Of a stretch of 64,000 nt of DNA, positions 8,049 to 16,786 are shown in pieces. The notes under the pieces were generated by a model. The model made no database searches. It was not told the origin of the DNA and saw only the letters and a list, made by a program, of their open reading frames with translations. The position numbers and the translations under genes are program-made. The stretch covers positions 930,001-994,000 of the forward strand of contig OZ245335.1 in assembly GCA_965226235.1 (NCBI GenBank), in the 5' to 3' direction. Each line of letters begins with the position of its first letter. Position 1 is the first letter of the stretch. The DNA comes from CAYFZO01 sp965226235. Its GTDB lineage: Bacteria > Pseudomonadota > Gammaproteobacteria > Poriferisulfidales > Oxydemutatoraceae.

Positions 8049-11000
8049 ATGAGTACCGAACTTAGGATGGAGTCTCTTTTCGCACCGGTACAGTTCCGCA
8101 TGTCCCGGCTCCAAGTCCACAACTGGGGTACCTTCTCCGGTATTCATGACGTTCCGATCTCCGAGCAGGGCTTTCTGTTTGTTGGCCGATCGGGTACTGG
8201 AAAATCGACACTTCTGGATGCGTTTTCCGCGCTATTGGTCCCACCGCGATGGGTAGATTTCAACGCCGCAGCGCGGGAGGCAGAAAAGACAGGCCGGGAT
8301 CGAAACCTGGTGAGTTATATCCGTGGCGCATGGGCGGAGCAGAAAGACGATGCGTCAGGCGAGATCGCGACGCGTTACCTGCGCCCCGGGACCACCTGGT
8401 CGGCACTGGCACTGACTTACCGGAATGCTGTTGACCAACACGTGGTGCTGGTGCAGGTATTGTGGCTGCGAGGGAGCGCAAACGGAGCCAGCGACGTTAA
8501 TCGCCATTTCGTGATCTTTGAGCGTCCGTTCGAGCTAAATGAACTGGAGGTGTTCGGGCAGTCCAATCTGGAGGTGCGCAAGCTGAAGCAGGTGTTCCCG
8601 GATGCCTTTACCTGCCGCGAGTTCCCGCCATATCGGGAACGATTCTGTCGCTTGCTTGGCATCGAGAGCGAAGTAGCGCTACGGTTGCTGCACAAGACAC
8701 AGTCGGCAAAGAATCTTGGCGATCTCAACACATTCCTGCGGGAATTCATGCTGGACAAGCCGGAAACCTTCGATGTCGCCGATCGGCTGGTCAGCGAGTT
8801 CGATGAACTCAACGCTGCCCACCAGGCAGTCGTTATGGCACGTCAGCAAGTGGATACCTTGTCGCTGGCGAGAGAGAAATATCAGCACAGGCAATCGCTT
8901 CTGAACAAGCGCAGTGGTCTCGATGAACTTCTGACCGGGATCGACAGTTACGGTGGACGCCGCCGTATTGACCTGCTTACGCAACAAATCGAACATTTGA
9001 AGATCCAGGTCGATGGGCTGGAAGGGGAAGTCAGCCGGAAACAGGCTGCGCTCGATCAGCAAACCGATAGGCTGCGTGAACTTGAGCGCCAGCATCGGGC
9101 GGCCGGCGGTGATCAGGTAGAAAACTGGCAAGCGGAGAAGTCTGCGCTTGAGAAACAGCGTGAGGAGCGCCTGCTCAAGCGGACACAAGCGGAGGGTGCG
9201 TGCCGACGGCTAGACCGGACCTTTCCGGATTCCCCTCACCGGTTTGCTGAGTTGATCGGCGAGGCGCGTCAGGAGCTTGAGCGCTGGGAGAGTGGTAATA
9301 CCGAGATCCGCGAAAAACGGGACCCGTTGGTGATCGAGAAACGGAAGGCCGAGACGGAGTTTACGCAGACAGCCGGAGAGGTGAAAGCCCTGGAACGGCA
9401 GCCATCCAATATCCCTTCACATATGTTGGATCTGCGACAGGAGATTGCAGCAGCCATAGGCGTTTCCGAGAACGCATTGCCTTTCATCGGCGAGCTGATC
9501 GAGGTCAAGTCGGACGAGGCAGAGTGGCAAGGGGCCATTGAACGGGTGCTGCATGGATTCGCTCTCTCCCTGTTGGTCGGTGAACGTCACTACTCTGCGC
9601 TCTCCAGCCATATCAATAGTCTCCACCTTGGTCGGCGACTGGTCTATTACCGGACCGGGCCTGTCGAGCACCAACAGGCCAAACCGGTCGGGGCAGATTC
9701 GCTGGCACTCAAGCTGAATATCAAGAAGTGCAACCAATCTGAATGGCTGAATGCCGAGCTGCGTCGCAGATTCGACTATACCTGTGTCGACTCCGTTCAG
9801 TCGTTCCGACGCGCAGACCGAGATCGGGCGCTCACCAAAGAGGGACAGGTCAAGCACAGCAAAACCCGCCACGAGAAAGATGACCGCCACGGCGTCGGTG
9901 ACCGCCGTTTCTGGAGCTTGGGATTCAATAACCGTGAAAAGCTCGCGCTCTACAAAAAGCAGGCCCAAGAGCTTGCGGATGAGATTTCCGGTTTGGACAA
10001 ACGTATCAAGGCGCTATCTGCAAAGGAGGGTGCTCTGGCCAAACGCGCGATGCACTGCCAGACACTGATCAATCTGCGGTGGCAGGAGGTGGACATTGCG
10101 CCCTTGCTGACAAGTATCGACGAACTGGAACGCAGGATTCGGGATGCCCTGGAGGAGAACACGGCACTGAAGGATGTCACCAATCAACTCGACCAACAAA
10201 GGAAGGCTGTCAAACAGGCGGATAAAGCGCTTCGTGATACAAGAATCGAACATCAAGGCGCCGTTGATCAGGTAGGTAAGAATGAAGAGGAGCGAAAGAC
10301 GCTCTGGAATGGCCCAAGCCTCATACCGTTGACACCCCTGCAACGGCAGGGGCTGGATGAGCGATTTGATGCACTACGGGATCCGGTGCGGCTGGACAAC
10401 CTGGATAGTCTGACACTATCTGTGGAGCGGTCGATCTGTAAGGAGATCGATGAGATCAGGCAGGCGATTTCCAAATGCGAGCGGTCTATCGAGAAACGAT
10501 TTGATGCGTTTGTCCGTGAGTGGCCTGCCGAGGCGGAGGGTCTGGATGCGACCCTTGCAGCGGCACCCGATTTTCTTGCCAAGCTGAACCGTCTCGAAAC
10601 CGATGGCCTGCCGGCCCATGAACAGCGCTTTTTCGAATTGTTGAAGAACCAAAGCAACCAGAATCTGGCGGCGCTTTCCACCTATATGAAAAATGCCCGC
10701 AAGGAGATCCTGGAACGCATGGAACTGGTAAACGACAGCCTCGCCCAGAAACCGTTCAACCAGAGCACCAGTCAAACCACCTTCCTGCATATTGATGTCA
10801 GTGACCGGCAATTATCGGATGTGCGTGAGTTCAAGCAGGAGATGCAGCAGGCGCTAAGCCACGCCTGGAGTGAGGATCCGGAATTGGCGGAGTCGCGCTT
10901 TCTGGCATTGCGTCGTCTGGTGAAACGTCTTTCCAACCAGGAACCGGAGAATAAACGCTGGCGCCAGACTGTACTGGATGTCCGACAACACATGGAGTTT

Positions 11001-11420
11001 ATCGGCAGGGAAACAGACGAGCGTGGTGTCGAGGTGGAAGTTTACCGGAGTGGCTCGGGTAAGTCGGGTGGCCAACGGCAGAAGCTGGCCACAACCTGTC
11101 TGGCCGCAGCACTGCGCTATCAGTTGGGTGGCAACGAAAACGGCGTGCCCATGTATGCGCCGGTTGTACTCGACGAGGCGTTTGACAAGACGGACAACGA
11201 GTTCACCGCGTTGGCCATGAATATCTTCGCCAACTTCGGTTTTCAGATGATCATCGCCACACCGTTGAGATCGGTCATGACGCTTGAACCGTTTATCGGT
11301 GGCGCCTGCTTTATCGACATCAGTGACCGGCGCGTCTCCGGCGTCTTGAAGATCGAGTACGATTTGGAGCAACAGCGCCTGAAACTCCCTGCCCATGTGC
11401 ATCAGGAGGGTCAGCTTTGA
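8049..11420 (+). CDS. jetC: Wadjet SMC-like ATPase JetC
   Basis: 1123-aa SMC/MukB-like ATPase, the motor of Wadjet. The head domain is split, as in all SMC proteins: Walker A GRSGTGKST at residues 46-54 and, near the C-terminus, the ABC signature region GSGKSGGQRQKLATTC (about residue 1000) plus Walker B VVLDEAFDKTD (about 1037). Between them lie two long coiled-coil arms rich in Lys, Glu and Arg, with a hinge-like non-coiled section around residues 470-650. A strong AGGAGGAAAAGG-like Shine-Dalgarno precedes the ATG. The stop overlaps the jetD start (TTGA). All ATPase motifs are intact, so the protein should be active. Confidence 0.94.
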   Translation: MSTELRMESLFAPVQFRMSRLQVHNWGTFSGIHDVPISEQGFLFVGRSGTGKSTLLDAFSALLVPPRWVDFNAAAREAEKTGRDRNLVSYIRGAWAEQKDDASGEIATRYLRPGTTWSALALTYRNAVDQHVVLVQVLWLRGSANGASDVNRHFVIFERPFELNELEVFGQSNLEVRKLKQVFPDAFTCREFPPYRERFCRLLGIESEVALRLLHKTQSAKNLGDLNTFLREFMLDKPETFDVADRLVSEFDELNAAHQAVVMARQQVDTLSLAREKYQHRQSLLNKRSGLDELLTGIDSYGGRRRIDLLTQQIEHLKIQVDGLEGEVSRKQAALDQQTDRLRELERQHRAAGGDQVENWQAEKSALEKQREERLLKRTQAEGACRRLDRTFPDSPHRFAELIGEARQELERWESGNTEIREKRDPLVIEKRKAETEFTQTAGEVKALERQPSNIPSHMLDLRQEIAAAIGVSENALPFIGELIEVKSDEAEWQGAIERVLHGFALSLLVGERHYSALSSHINSLHLGRRLVYYRTGPVEHQQAKPVGADSLALKLNIKKCNQSEWLNAELRRRFDYTCVDSVQSFRRADRDRALTKEGQVKHSKTRHEKDDRHGVGDRRFWSLGFNNREKLALYKKQAQELADEISGLDKRIKALSAKEGALAKRAMHCQTLINLRWQEVDIAPLLTSIDELERRIRDALEENTALKDVTNQLDQQRKAVKQADKALRDTRIEHQGAVDQVGKNEEERKTLWNGPSLIPLTPLQRQGLDERFDALRDPVRLDNLDSLTLSVERSICKEIDEIRQAISKCERSIEKRFDAFVREWPAEAEGLDATLAAAPDFLAKLNRLETDGLPAHEQRFFELLKNQSNQNLAALSTYMKNARKEILERMELVNDSLAQKPFNQSTSQTTFLHIDVSDRQLSDVREFKQEMQQALSHAWSEDPELAESRFLALRRLVKRLSNQEPENKRWRQTVLDVRQHMEFIGRETDERGVEVEVYRSGSGKSGGQRQKLATTCLAAALRYQLGGNENGVPMYAPVVLDEAFDKTDNEFTALAMNIFANFGFQMIIATPLRSVMTLEPFIGGACFIDISDRRVSGVLKIEYDLEQQRLKLPAHVHQEGQL

Positions 11421-12592
11421 AGTTTCCCGAGGACGTCCAAAAGCAACTGTCGCGCCGCTTCAAAAACAAGCATCGTGAGTGGTTGACGACGGGTAACAAC
11501 GAAAATCGACTGGAAGAAGGCGCATGGCCACTGGAGATCAATCTGGGTGTCCCCACGGAAAACCAAGCGCTAAAACAGGTCGAAGATGTTCGCGCCTGGG
11601 TGGCGGCGTGGCAAGCCTGGAACGGCGTCGGGACACTTTCCTGGAATGATCGACGTTGGCGAACCTTGGGCACTCAGCGCGTTCCGGAGAAATTGGTGCT
11701 GGATACTCCCGCGAAGGTTGCGCAATCGGTCTCTGAAGCAGATCGCTGGGACCGAGCTCAACAGCGGTATGGGGAGCTTCTTGGACGTTGGTCTGCGCTG
11801 GCGAGCAAACTGGCCCGCTATTTTGACCTGCTTGCCGATTACAGTGACGTGGATTATCGGCGCTTGATCGATATGATCACCTGGATTGACACAAATCCCG
11901 CATCCAACCTCTATCCCAGGCAACTGCCCGTAGCAGGCTTGGACAGCAAGTGGCTCGAGAGACATAAGGGGCCACTGGCTGAACTTGTTGGCACCGTTCG
12001 AGGCGAACCCTCCGGTAAAAGTGATTTCTTTCGATGCTGTGGGCTGAAAGCACCGCCGCGACCAATCCATCTACGCATACTGGACCACGGTTTGAGAGAG
12101 CATGTCGGCGGATTAGGCGACATCTCGTCGCCCTGGAAACAACTGGCCGACCTTGATATCCCGGCCACCAACGTATTCATCGTTGAAAACCTGCAGACCG
12201 GTCTTGCATTTAATGATCTGCACGGTTCGGTCGTCATTATGCAACTCGGCAATGGTGTCGACGTTCTGGGCTGTCTGCCCTGGGTCAACAAGGCACACTG
12301 CATTTATTGGGGCGATTTGGATACGCACGGCTTTGCGATTCTCAATCGAGCGAGAATGTACCTTCCCAAACTGAAATCCGTATTGATGGATGAAGGGACC
12401 CTCCACGACCATCGGGATCTGTGGGTGGAGGAAAAGGTACAGTATGGTGAAGGCGCATTGACCTTGCTGTCTGATTCCGAGCAGGCGGTGTACCAGACCA
12501 TCAAGCGCAATGGCTGGGGACAGAATGTCCGCCTGGAGCAGGAGCGGATCGCTTGGGATGTCGCCTGGAAGGCATTGCAGCAGGCAATTTGA
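11417..12592 (+). CDS. jetD: Wadjet nuclease JetD (DUF3322/DUF2220, Toprim fold)
   Basis: 391-aa JetD, the DNA-cleaving subunit of Wadjet, related to topoisomerase VI/Spo11 Toprim domains. The N-terminal half matches DUF3322 (EGAWPLEINLGVPTE; KLARYFDLLADYSDVDYRRL). The C-terminal half matches DUF2220, with VFIVENLQTGL supplying the Toprim Glu near residue 257 and YWGDLDTHGFAILNRAR supplying the DxD-type metal ligands near 298-302. The start is TTG at 11417, overlapping the jetC stop and preceded by AGGAGGG at about 11404-11410; no ATG fits better. Catalytic residues are present, so the system looks complete. Confidence 0.92.
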   Translation: MKFPEDVQKQLSRRFKNKHREWLTTGNNENRLEEGAWPLEINLGVPTENQALKQVEDVRAWVAAWQAWNGVGTLSWNDRRWRTLGTQRVPEKLVLDTPAKVAQSVSEADRWDRAQQRYGELLGRWSALASKLARYFDLLADYSDVDYRRLIDMITWIDTNPASNLYPRQLPVAGLDSKWLERHKGPLAELVGTVRGEPSGKSDFFRCCGLKAPPRPIHLRILDHGLREHVGGLGDISSPWKQLADLDIPATNVFIVENLQTGLAFNDLHGSVVIMQLGNGVDVLGCLPWVNKAHCIYWGDLDTHGFAILNRARMYLPKLKSVLMDEGTLHDHRDLWVEEKVQYGEGALTLLSDSEQAVYQTIKRNGWGQNVRLEQERIAWDVAWKALQQAI

Positions 12593-12597
12593 TCGAG

Positions 12598-12708
12598 GTG
12601 ACGAATGAGTCAAATGCTTCGGTTAGCCGAAGGACGCTCTACGAGGAAGTCTGGGCCGAGCCGATGACGAAAGCCGCGGCCTACCCCGCATCCGTCACCG
12701 ATTCGTGA
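12598..12708 (+). pseudogene. N-terminal scrap of a LYEEVW-type protein
   Basis: A 36-codon frame from GTG at 12598 reads RRTLYEEVWAEPMTKAAAYP before a stop at 12706-12708. The LYEEVW-EPMTK-A pattern is the conserved start of a family of longer hypothetical proteins that normally continues with an HTH-like VSD-ALAKICR segment. Here the continuation is lost, so this is a truncated relic just downstream of jetD. Confidence 0.45.
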
Positions 12709-13142
12709 TTCCGGTGCAGCTTTCCGTTGAACGCTGCTGATTACATGTCTGTGCCCGGTATCCGGACATTCGGCACCGCGATGAATTGAACCGCCCGCCC
12801 CCCACGCTACGGACCCGGATTGCTGGCCCGATTCGGTCTTCCGGCGGGTAGCCAGCGAAGGTCGGAAGTTGCGGTCAAGAACGTGCTGTCCGACGCGAAG
12901 ATCAGCATTCGCGAAACGAAGCGTGCGGTTGTCGAGTCTTCGGTGGGGATGTTGGCCAATATGTTTCCGGCCTCATACGAGCAGACGCTTGAACCCATCC
13001 GAAAAGTCGAAGAAGGCGTAACGGGCGGAACCGATGCAAAAAGAAGGTGTCGATGAATTTGCCGCAGCCTGCCGGATTGCAACCTGCCGGATTGCCGAAA
13101 ATATCACCCGGAAGAAGCGGCAGTGTGCGTCTGCCGGAGGGC
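12709..13142. other. no recognisable gene
   Basis: About 430 bp of GC-rich DNA between the jetD scar and the small membrane-protein gene. Short open frames exist on both strands, but none has a start with a ribosome site or a family I recognise. A direct repeat ccggattgc at about 13072-13096 (TGCCGGATTGC repeated twice) is the only local structure. Probably decayed coding sequence. Confidence 0.4.
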
Positions 13143-13430
13143 TCAGCCCAAGACCAGTTTGAACACGCCTGCGGTGATGCCGAGTAACACAGCGACACCG
13201 CCGAGCAATCGCCAAATGAGGCGGACTTCAAGTTGGGTGATGCCTACCTTAAGTTGAGTGATGCCTACCTTAAGTTGGGCGATATCTGCACCAAGGCGTA
13301 CCTCGAGTTGGGCCAAATCCGACTTTGTTGCCAACTCGCCACCGAAGGGCAAATCTTCGACGGCCCGCTCTGCGGTGTCTTCGGAGGTGCCAGCCTCGAC
13401 CAAGGCTTTGTACAGTGCGGTTGCGCTCAT
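13143..13430 (-). CDS. small coiled-coil protein with C-terminal membrane anchor (DUF1640-like)
   Basis: A 95-aa frame starting at the MSATALYKAL methionine (an upstream ATG at 13454 is less likely). It has a soluble N-terminal helix (LVEAGTSEDTAERAVEDL), a short coiled coil made of heptads (LAQLEVRLGADIAQLKVG), and a C-terminal hydrophobic helix (LLGGVAVLLGITAGVFKLVL) that should span the membrane. This layout is typical of small DUF1640/CCDC90-like proteins. The heptads GITQLKV/GITQLEV are encoded by 21-bp tandem repeats, so coil length may vary between strains. Function unknown; it stands alone in the island with opposite orientation to its neighbours. Confidence 0.6.
   Translation of the reverse strand: MSATALYKALVEAGTSEDTAERAVEDLPFGGELATKSDLAQLEVRLGADIAQLKVGITQLKVGITQLEVRLIWRLLGGVAVLLGITAGVFKLVLG
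13230..13271. repeat. 21-bp tandem repeat inside the coiled-coil gene
   Basis: Two units of AAGTTGGGTGATGCCTACCTT-type sequence (13230-13250 and 13251-13271) differ at one base, with a diverged third unit after them. Each unit encodes one heptad on the minus strand. Confidence 0.85.
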
Positions 13431-13454
13431 GATGTCTATTCTACTCACCACCAC

Positions 13455-13790
13455 TGCCGCGGCACAATCAAGCGCCGACTACTGGCGCTTCGGCAACGGA
13501 GGAGCGGTCAACACCGAGAATCTCACCGAACGGGTGCCCGCGCGAACAGGCCCCGATACATTGATCACCGACCTGAATACCTGCGGCAAGTTCACCCCCG
13601 AAGGTCGGCATCAACTCGCTTCCCTGTGGGCTTGATCAGACTCAACACCGTCCTTGCCCACGCCCGCATATCGTGTCGAACTCGTCCGTGAATCCCAAGC
13701 ACCCAAGTAGACGGCCACGACATCTTGTCTGTCGCCACTCGATACGACGCATGCCTGTTGAGCAACCGAAGGAAAAAACCAGGATAGCAA
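13455..13790. other. no recognisable gene
   Basis: About 335 bp upstream of the toxin-like operon. A plus-strand frame ending at 13635 reads DTLITDLNTCGKFTPEGRHQ near its end, but it has no plausible start and I do not recognise it. The stretch probably holds old gene debris. Confidence 0.35.
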
Positions 13791-13808
13791 TGCTATTTGC
13801 AACCAAAT

Positions 13809-13834
13809 GATTGTATCTTTAGGTTGTTACAATC
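13809..13834. promoter_or_regulatory. inverted repeat upstream of the three-gene operon
   Basis: GATTGTA (13809-13815) and TACAATC (13828-13834) form a perfect 7-bp inverted repeat with a 12-bp spacer in an AT-rich stretch 67 bp before the first ATG. The HTH protein encoded second in the operon is the natural candidate to bind it, as antitoxins of this kind usually autoregulate. Inference from position and symmetry. Confidence 0.5.
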
Positions 13835-13900
13835 TGAAAATTGATTTATATTTGCATTTTTAGATCATATGATTGATATTAACGGGAGTTTTCTGTAGCC

Positions 13901-14254
13901 ATGGCACTGAGCGCGTCGATAAGACGTGAATTGGTTGTCTTGGCACGAAGGAGTAAAGCGCGCACGGTGAAGTTTCGTAAAGACCGACCGACTAACTGGA
14001 GACCAACCCAGGTACGCAACCCGGACGCGGACGGGATGCTCGATGAATACTTCACAAAAGCATCGGCCTGGGAGTACATCGCAACGATGCTAGAGAATGG
14101 GCACCCGGTTAAAACCGTGGAGTTGCATAAGCCACCAGGAGCCAAAGGTTACGTGATGAAAATCAAAATCGAGCCCGGCAAGCCCCAGCTCTACATCAAG
14201 TTGCAACTGGGGGACGGGAAGATCATCGGACGCAGTTTTCACTATTCTGAATAA
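13901..14254 (+). CDS. small toxin-like protein (RelE/MqsR-type candidate)
   Basis: 117-aa basic protein heading a three-gene operon. The N-terminal 40 residues are Arg/Lys-rich; the C-terminal half has a compact alpha/beta look, with ASAWEYIATMLENGHPV (helix), YVMKIKI and LYIKLQLGDGKIIGRSFHYS (strands). A strand-rich end of the IKLQLGDGKIIGRSFH type occurs in small RelE/MqsR-superfamily and DUF4258-like toxins. The gene sits 16 bp upstream of an MqsA-like protein, the gene order of mqsRA. I cannot identify catalytic residues with confidence. An alternative is a non-toxic partner of the ATPase downstream. Confidence 0.55.
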   Translation: MALSASIRRELVVLARRSKARTVKFRKDRPTNWRPTQVRNPDADGMLDEYFTKASAWEYIATMLENGHPVKTVELHKPPGAKGYVMKIKIEPGKPQLYIKLQLGDGKIIGRSFHYSE

Positions 14255-14270
14255 CCTAGAACCGGAGAAC

Positions 14271-14834
14271 ATGGGAGTGAATTCAAGAAAATCAAAGACC
14301 AGGCCGCAGAAAGAGCAGCCGGAATTCACCTGCCCATTGTGCGGCAGCGCGGAGATCACTACCTCATGGAATCCTTTCACATTCAACTACGGGTCCGGGA
14401 AGTCCATGGCGGAGTTGACAGTAAATGTCCCCGCGCGCCGGTGCGAAGCCTGCGAGTTCGAATATCTCGATGAAGAGGCCGAACACCTGGAACACGAAGC
14501 GGTATGCCGACACCTTGGCGTCCTGCCGCCGACCGAGATACGGCGCATCAGGAAAGAATGCAATATGACACGGGCGAGATTTGCCGAGGTGACCAGGCTC
14601 GGTGAAGCATCTCTGAATCGCTGGGAGAACGGCCTGAACATCCAGACGCACGCATACGACCTGTACCTGCGCCTCCTGACGCGCCCAGGCAACATGCTGG
14701 CTCTTGAAAAGCTTGCACATTCCGACACCCCTCCCCGGACCGAGATCCTGGCCGAGCATCGATTCCGTGTCCTGGAAGTGAACGAGAACGTGCAAAAGGA
14801 ACAAGAAAGCTTTCGATTGCACAAGGCGGCGTAA
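14271..14834 (+). CDS. MqsA/YgiT-like zinc-finger HTH protein
   Basis: 187-aa protein with the layout of the MqsA antitoxin family. The N-terminal zinc-binding part has CPLCGS near residue 21 and CEACEFEYLDEEAE near residue 60, giving two CxxC pairs. The C-terminal part is an XRE-like HTH: IRRIRKECNMTRARFAEVT, then LGEASLNRWENGLNIQ, the classic DNA-recognition helix pattern of MqsA. It extends about 50 residues past the HTH, longer than E. coli MqsA (131 aa). It lies 16 bp after the toxin-like gene and 4 bp before the ATPase gene, so all three are probably cotranscribed. Likely antitoxin and autoregulator; the link to the ATPase is new to me. Confidence 0.75.
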   Translation: MGVNSRKSKTRPQKEQPEFTCPLCGSAEITTSWNPFTFNYGSGKSMAELTVNVPARRCEACEFEYLDEEAEHLEHEAVCRHLGVLPPTEIRRIRKECNMTRARFAEVTRLGEASLNRWENGLNIQTHAYDLYLRLLTRPGNMLALEKLAHSDTPPRTEILAEHRFRVLEVNENVQKEQESFRLHKAA

Positions 14835-14838
14835 CGCC

Positions 14839-16707
14839 ATGTACGTCACTACGTTCTATTCCTTCAAAGGTGGTGTCGGCCGAACGATGGCCCTGGCCAA
14901 CGCCGCCGCCACTCTTGCCCTGCGCGGTCGCCGTGTGTTGGTCGTGGACTTCGACATCGAGGCACCCGGGCTCGACACTTTCGACGCGCTGAAGCCGCGT
15001 GAAGAGGTTCCCGGAGTCATCGATTTCGTCACTCGCTACCTGGAATCCGGGCAAGCTCCGGATGCCTCAGGCTTTATCGGCGAATGCCCCCCTATCGGGA
15101 AACGAGGCGGAAAGCTGTGGATCATGCCATCGGGCAGGAACGAAAGCTACGCTGCGAATTTCAACCAGGTCGATTGGGGTGATCTGTACGAAAGACACGA
15201 GGGATTCTTGTTGTTTGAAGACCTCAAGGCGCAGTGGAAACAGGGTTTGGGGAAAGAGGGTCTGGAACCGGATTACGTGCTGATCGATTCCCGCACCGGG
15301 CACACGGATACGAGTGGGATCTGCACCCGGCAGCTTCCCGATGCGGTTGTTGTCCTGTTCTTCCCGAATGAACAGAACTTGCGGGGATTGATCGACGTGG
15401 TAGGCGATATTCGAGCCGAGGCCAAAGGGCCGCGCAAGAAGAATATCGAACTTCACTTCGTGATGTCCAACGTGCCGGATCTGGATGACGAAGACCGGAT
15501 ACTCGAAAGCAAGGTCGAGGCCTTTCAGGACCGGCTCGGCTTCCCACAGGAGCCGATGATCGTGCACCGGTACGACAGCCTTTCCCTCTTGAACCAGGTG
15601 GTTTTTTCAAAGGACCGCCCGAAAAGCCGGCTGGCGAAGGAGTACAAGGAGGTCGTCCATGAAATTGCCGTGCGCAACTGGAATGACCGGGACGGGGCAC
15701 TGGAGTATATCCGACGGGCGGTTCGATCATGGAGACGGATAGACGACGATTCGACACTCAAGCAGGAGGAGATGCTTGACAGGATCGAACAGGTGCACCG
15801 GAAAGATGGGGAAGTTTTGTTCCGCCTGGGTGGACTCAAGGAGTTCCTTGGTGACCAGGAATCGGCATCCTTGCTGATCGACCAGGCAATCGCTGCCGGA
15901 TACGATAAACCGGAAGCCTATTTCGAACGTTCGAGAATCCGCGAACAAACCGGCGATCCGGACGGTGCAAGCGAGGATCTCCGGAGTGTGCTGAAGCTTC
16001 AACAAGTCTCTCCGCGTATGGTAAGAGGGACAATTTCCCGGCTAATGCGCCTGAGAGCATGTGACCGAGAAGAAGTGGTCAATTTTCCCGCAGTATTGTC
16101 GTTGGATCATCGTGGCAAGCTCATGTTGGCCAGTATATTCAATCGTTCAATGGCCGATGCGCGGCTTGCGGTATCTCTTCTCGAACCAATACTCGATGCC
16201 GACAAACTATCGGAAGACCAGCGTGACCTGGTGAGGCAGCAGTTAGGACTACCGTATATGGGGCTGGGAAGATATTCAGAGGCGGCACGGGTGTTTCGAA
16301 ATGAGGAAAAGAATATAGCCGACTTGAGCATTGATGCTGAATTCAATTACGCCATGGCACTGTGGGGCGAAAATAAGACAGTGCAACCGGAGATCTTTCA
16401 GCATGTTGTCGAGCTTGATCGCTCGGAGTCCCGGAAGGACAAGAACCTGAATTACATCCAATGCATGGCGATTGCCTATTGGGCGGTGGGAGACAATGAC
16501 ACGGCTCTTAACTGCGTGAAACAAGCACAACAGGTTGTTAACGAAGACGATTTTGGAACGGAGTTCAGTTGCTGGCGCTATCTCCGGGTCGATTCAAAAT
16601 CTTTCAGCGAAGATCTCGACGAAATTCGTGCCTTGATCGAAGGTCGTAATCCCCGACTGCCAAGGTTCATGGCCGGGAACGGGAACGGACCTGCCGAGAT
16701 GCAGTGA
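14839..16707 (+). CDS. KGGVGR-type ParA/MinD ATPase fused to TPR-like repeats
   Basis: 622-aa protein. Residues 1-270 form a ParA/MinD-type P-loop ATPase with a deviant Walker A, FKGGVGRTMALAN (residues 9-21), in which Arg replaces the usual Lys after GGVG. VLVVDFDIEAPGLDTF (about 34-49) is the A' motif and YVLIDSRTGHTDTSG (about 150) the Walker B/switch region. Residues about 310-600 are helical and repeat-like, with TPR-type pairs such as LGGLKEFLGDQESASLLIDQAI, KPEAYFERSRIREQTGDPDGA and MGLGRYSEAARVF. KGGVGR ATPases with helical repeats are found in bacterial conflict loci, but the pairing with a toxin/MqsA-like module is unusual. It ends 80 bp before an IS1380 relic. No membrane segment is seen. 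Confidence 0.8.
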   Translation: MYVTTFYSFKGGVGRTMALANAAATLALRGRRVLVVDFDIEAPGLDTFDALKPREEVPGVIDFVTRYLESGQAPDASGFIGECPPIGKRGGKLWIMPSGRNESYAANFNQVDWGDLYERHEGFLLFEDLKAQWKQGLGKEGLEPDYVLIDSRTGHTDTSGICTRQLPDAVVVLFFPNEQNLRGLIDVVGDIRAEAKGPRKKNIELHFVMSNVPDLDDEDRILESKVEAFQDRLGFPQEPMIVHRYDSLSLLNQVVFSKDRPKSRLAKEYKEVVHEIAVRNWNDRDGALEYIRRAVRSWRRIDDDSTLKQEEMLDRIEQVHRKDGEVLFRLGGLKEFLGDQESASLLIDQAIAAGYDKPEAYFERSRIREQTGDPDGASEDLRSVLKLQQVSPRMVRGTISRLMRLRACDREEVVNFPAVLSLDHRGKLMLASIFNRSMADARLAVSLLEPILDADKLSEDQRDLVRQQLGLPYMGLGRYSEAARVFRNEEKNIADLSIDAEFNYAMALWGENKTVQPEIFQHVVELDRSESRKDKNLNYIQCMAIAYWAVGDNDTALNCVKQAQQVVNEDDFGTEFSCWRYLRVDSKSFSEDLDEIRALIEGRNPRLPRFMAGNGNGPAEMQ

Positions 16708-16786
16708 GGATATGGCGGCCTGCACCGCACCCTGTCGGAGAACCTGACGTTCAACAATCGTCGATGCCAAGCGCAGCCCCGCCGAG

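Noticed and set aside
12820..13056. 78-aa plus-strand frame after jetD
   Set aside because: No recognised family and no supported start; could be debris. Left as unassigned sequence.
13230..13290. possible CRISPR-like short repeat
   Set aside because: Direct 21-bp units without spacers, inside a coding frame; they encode heptads.
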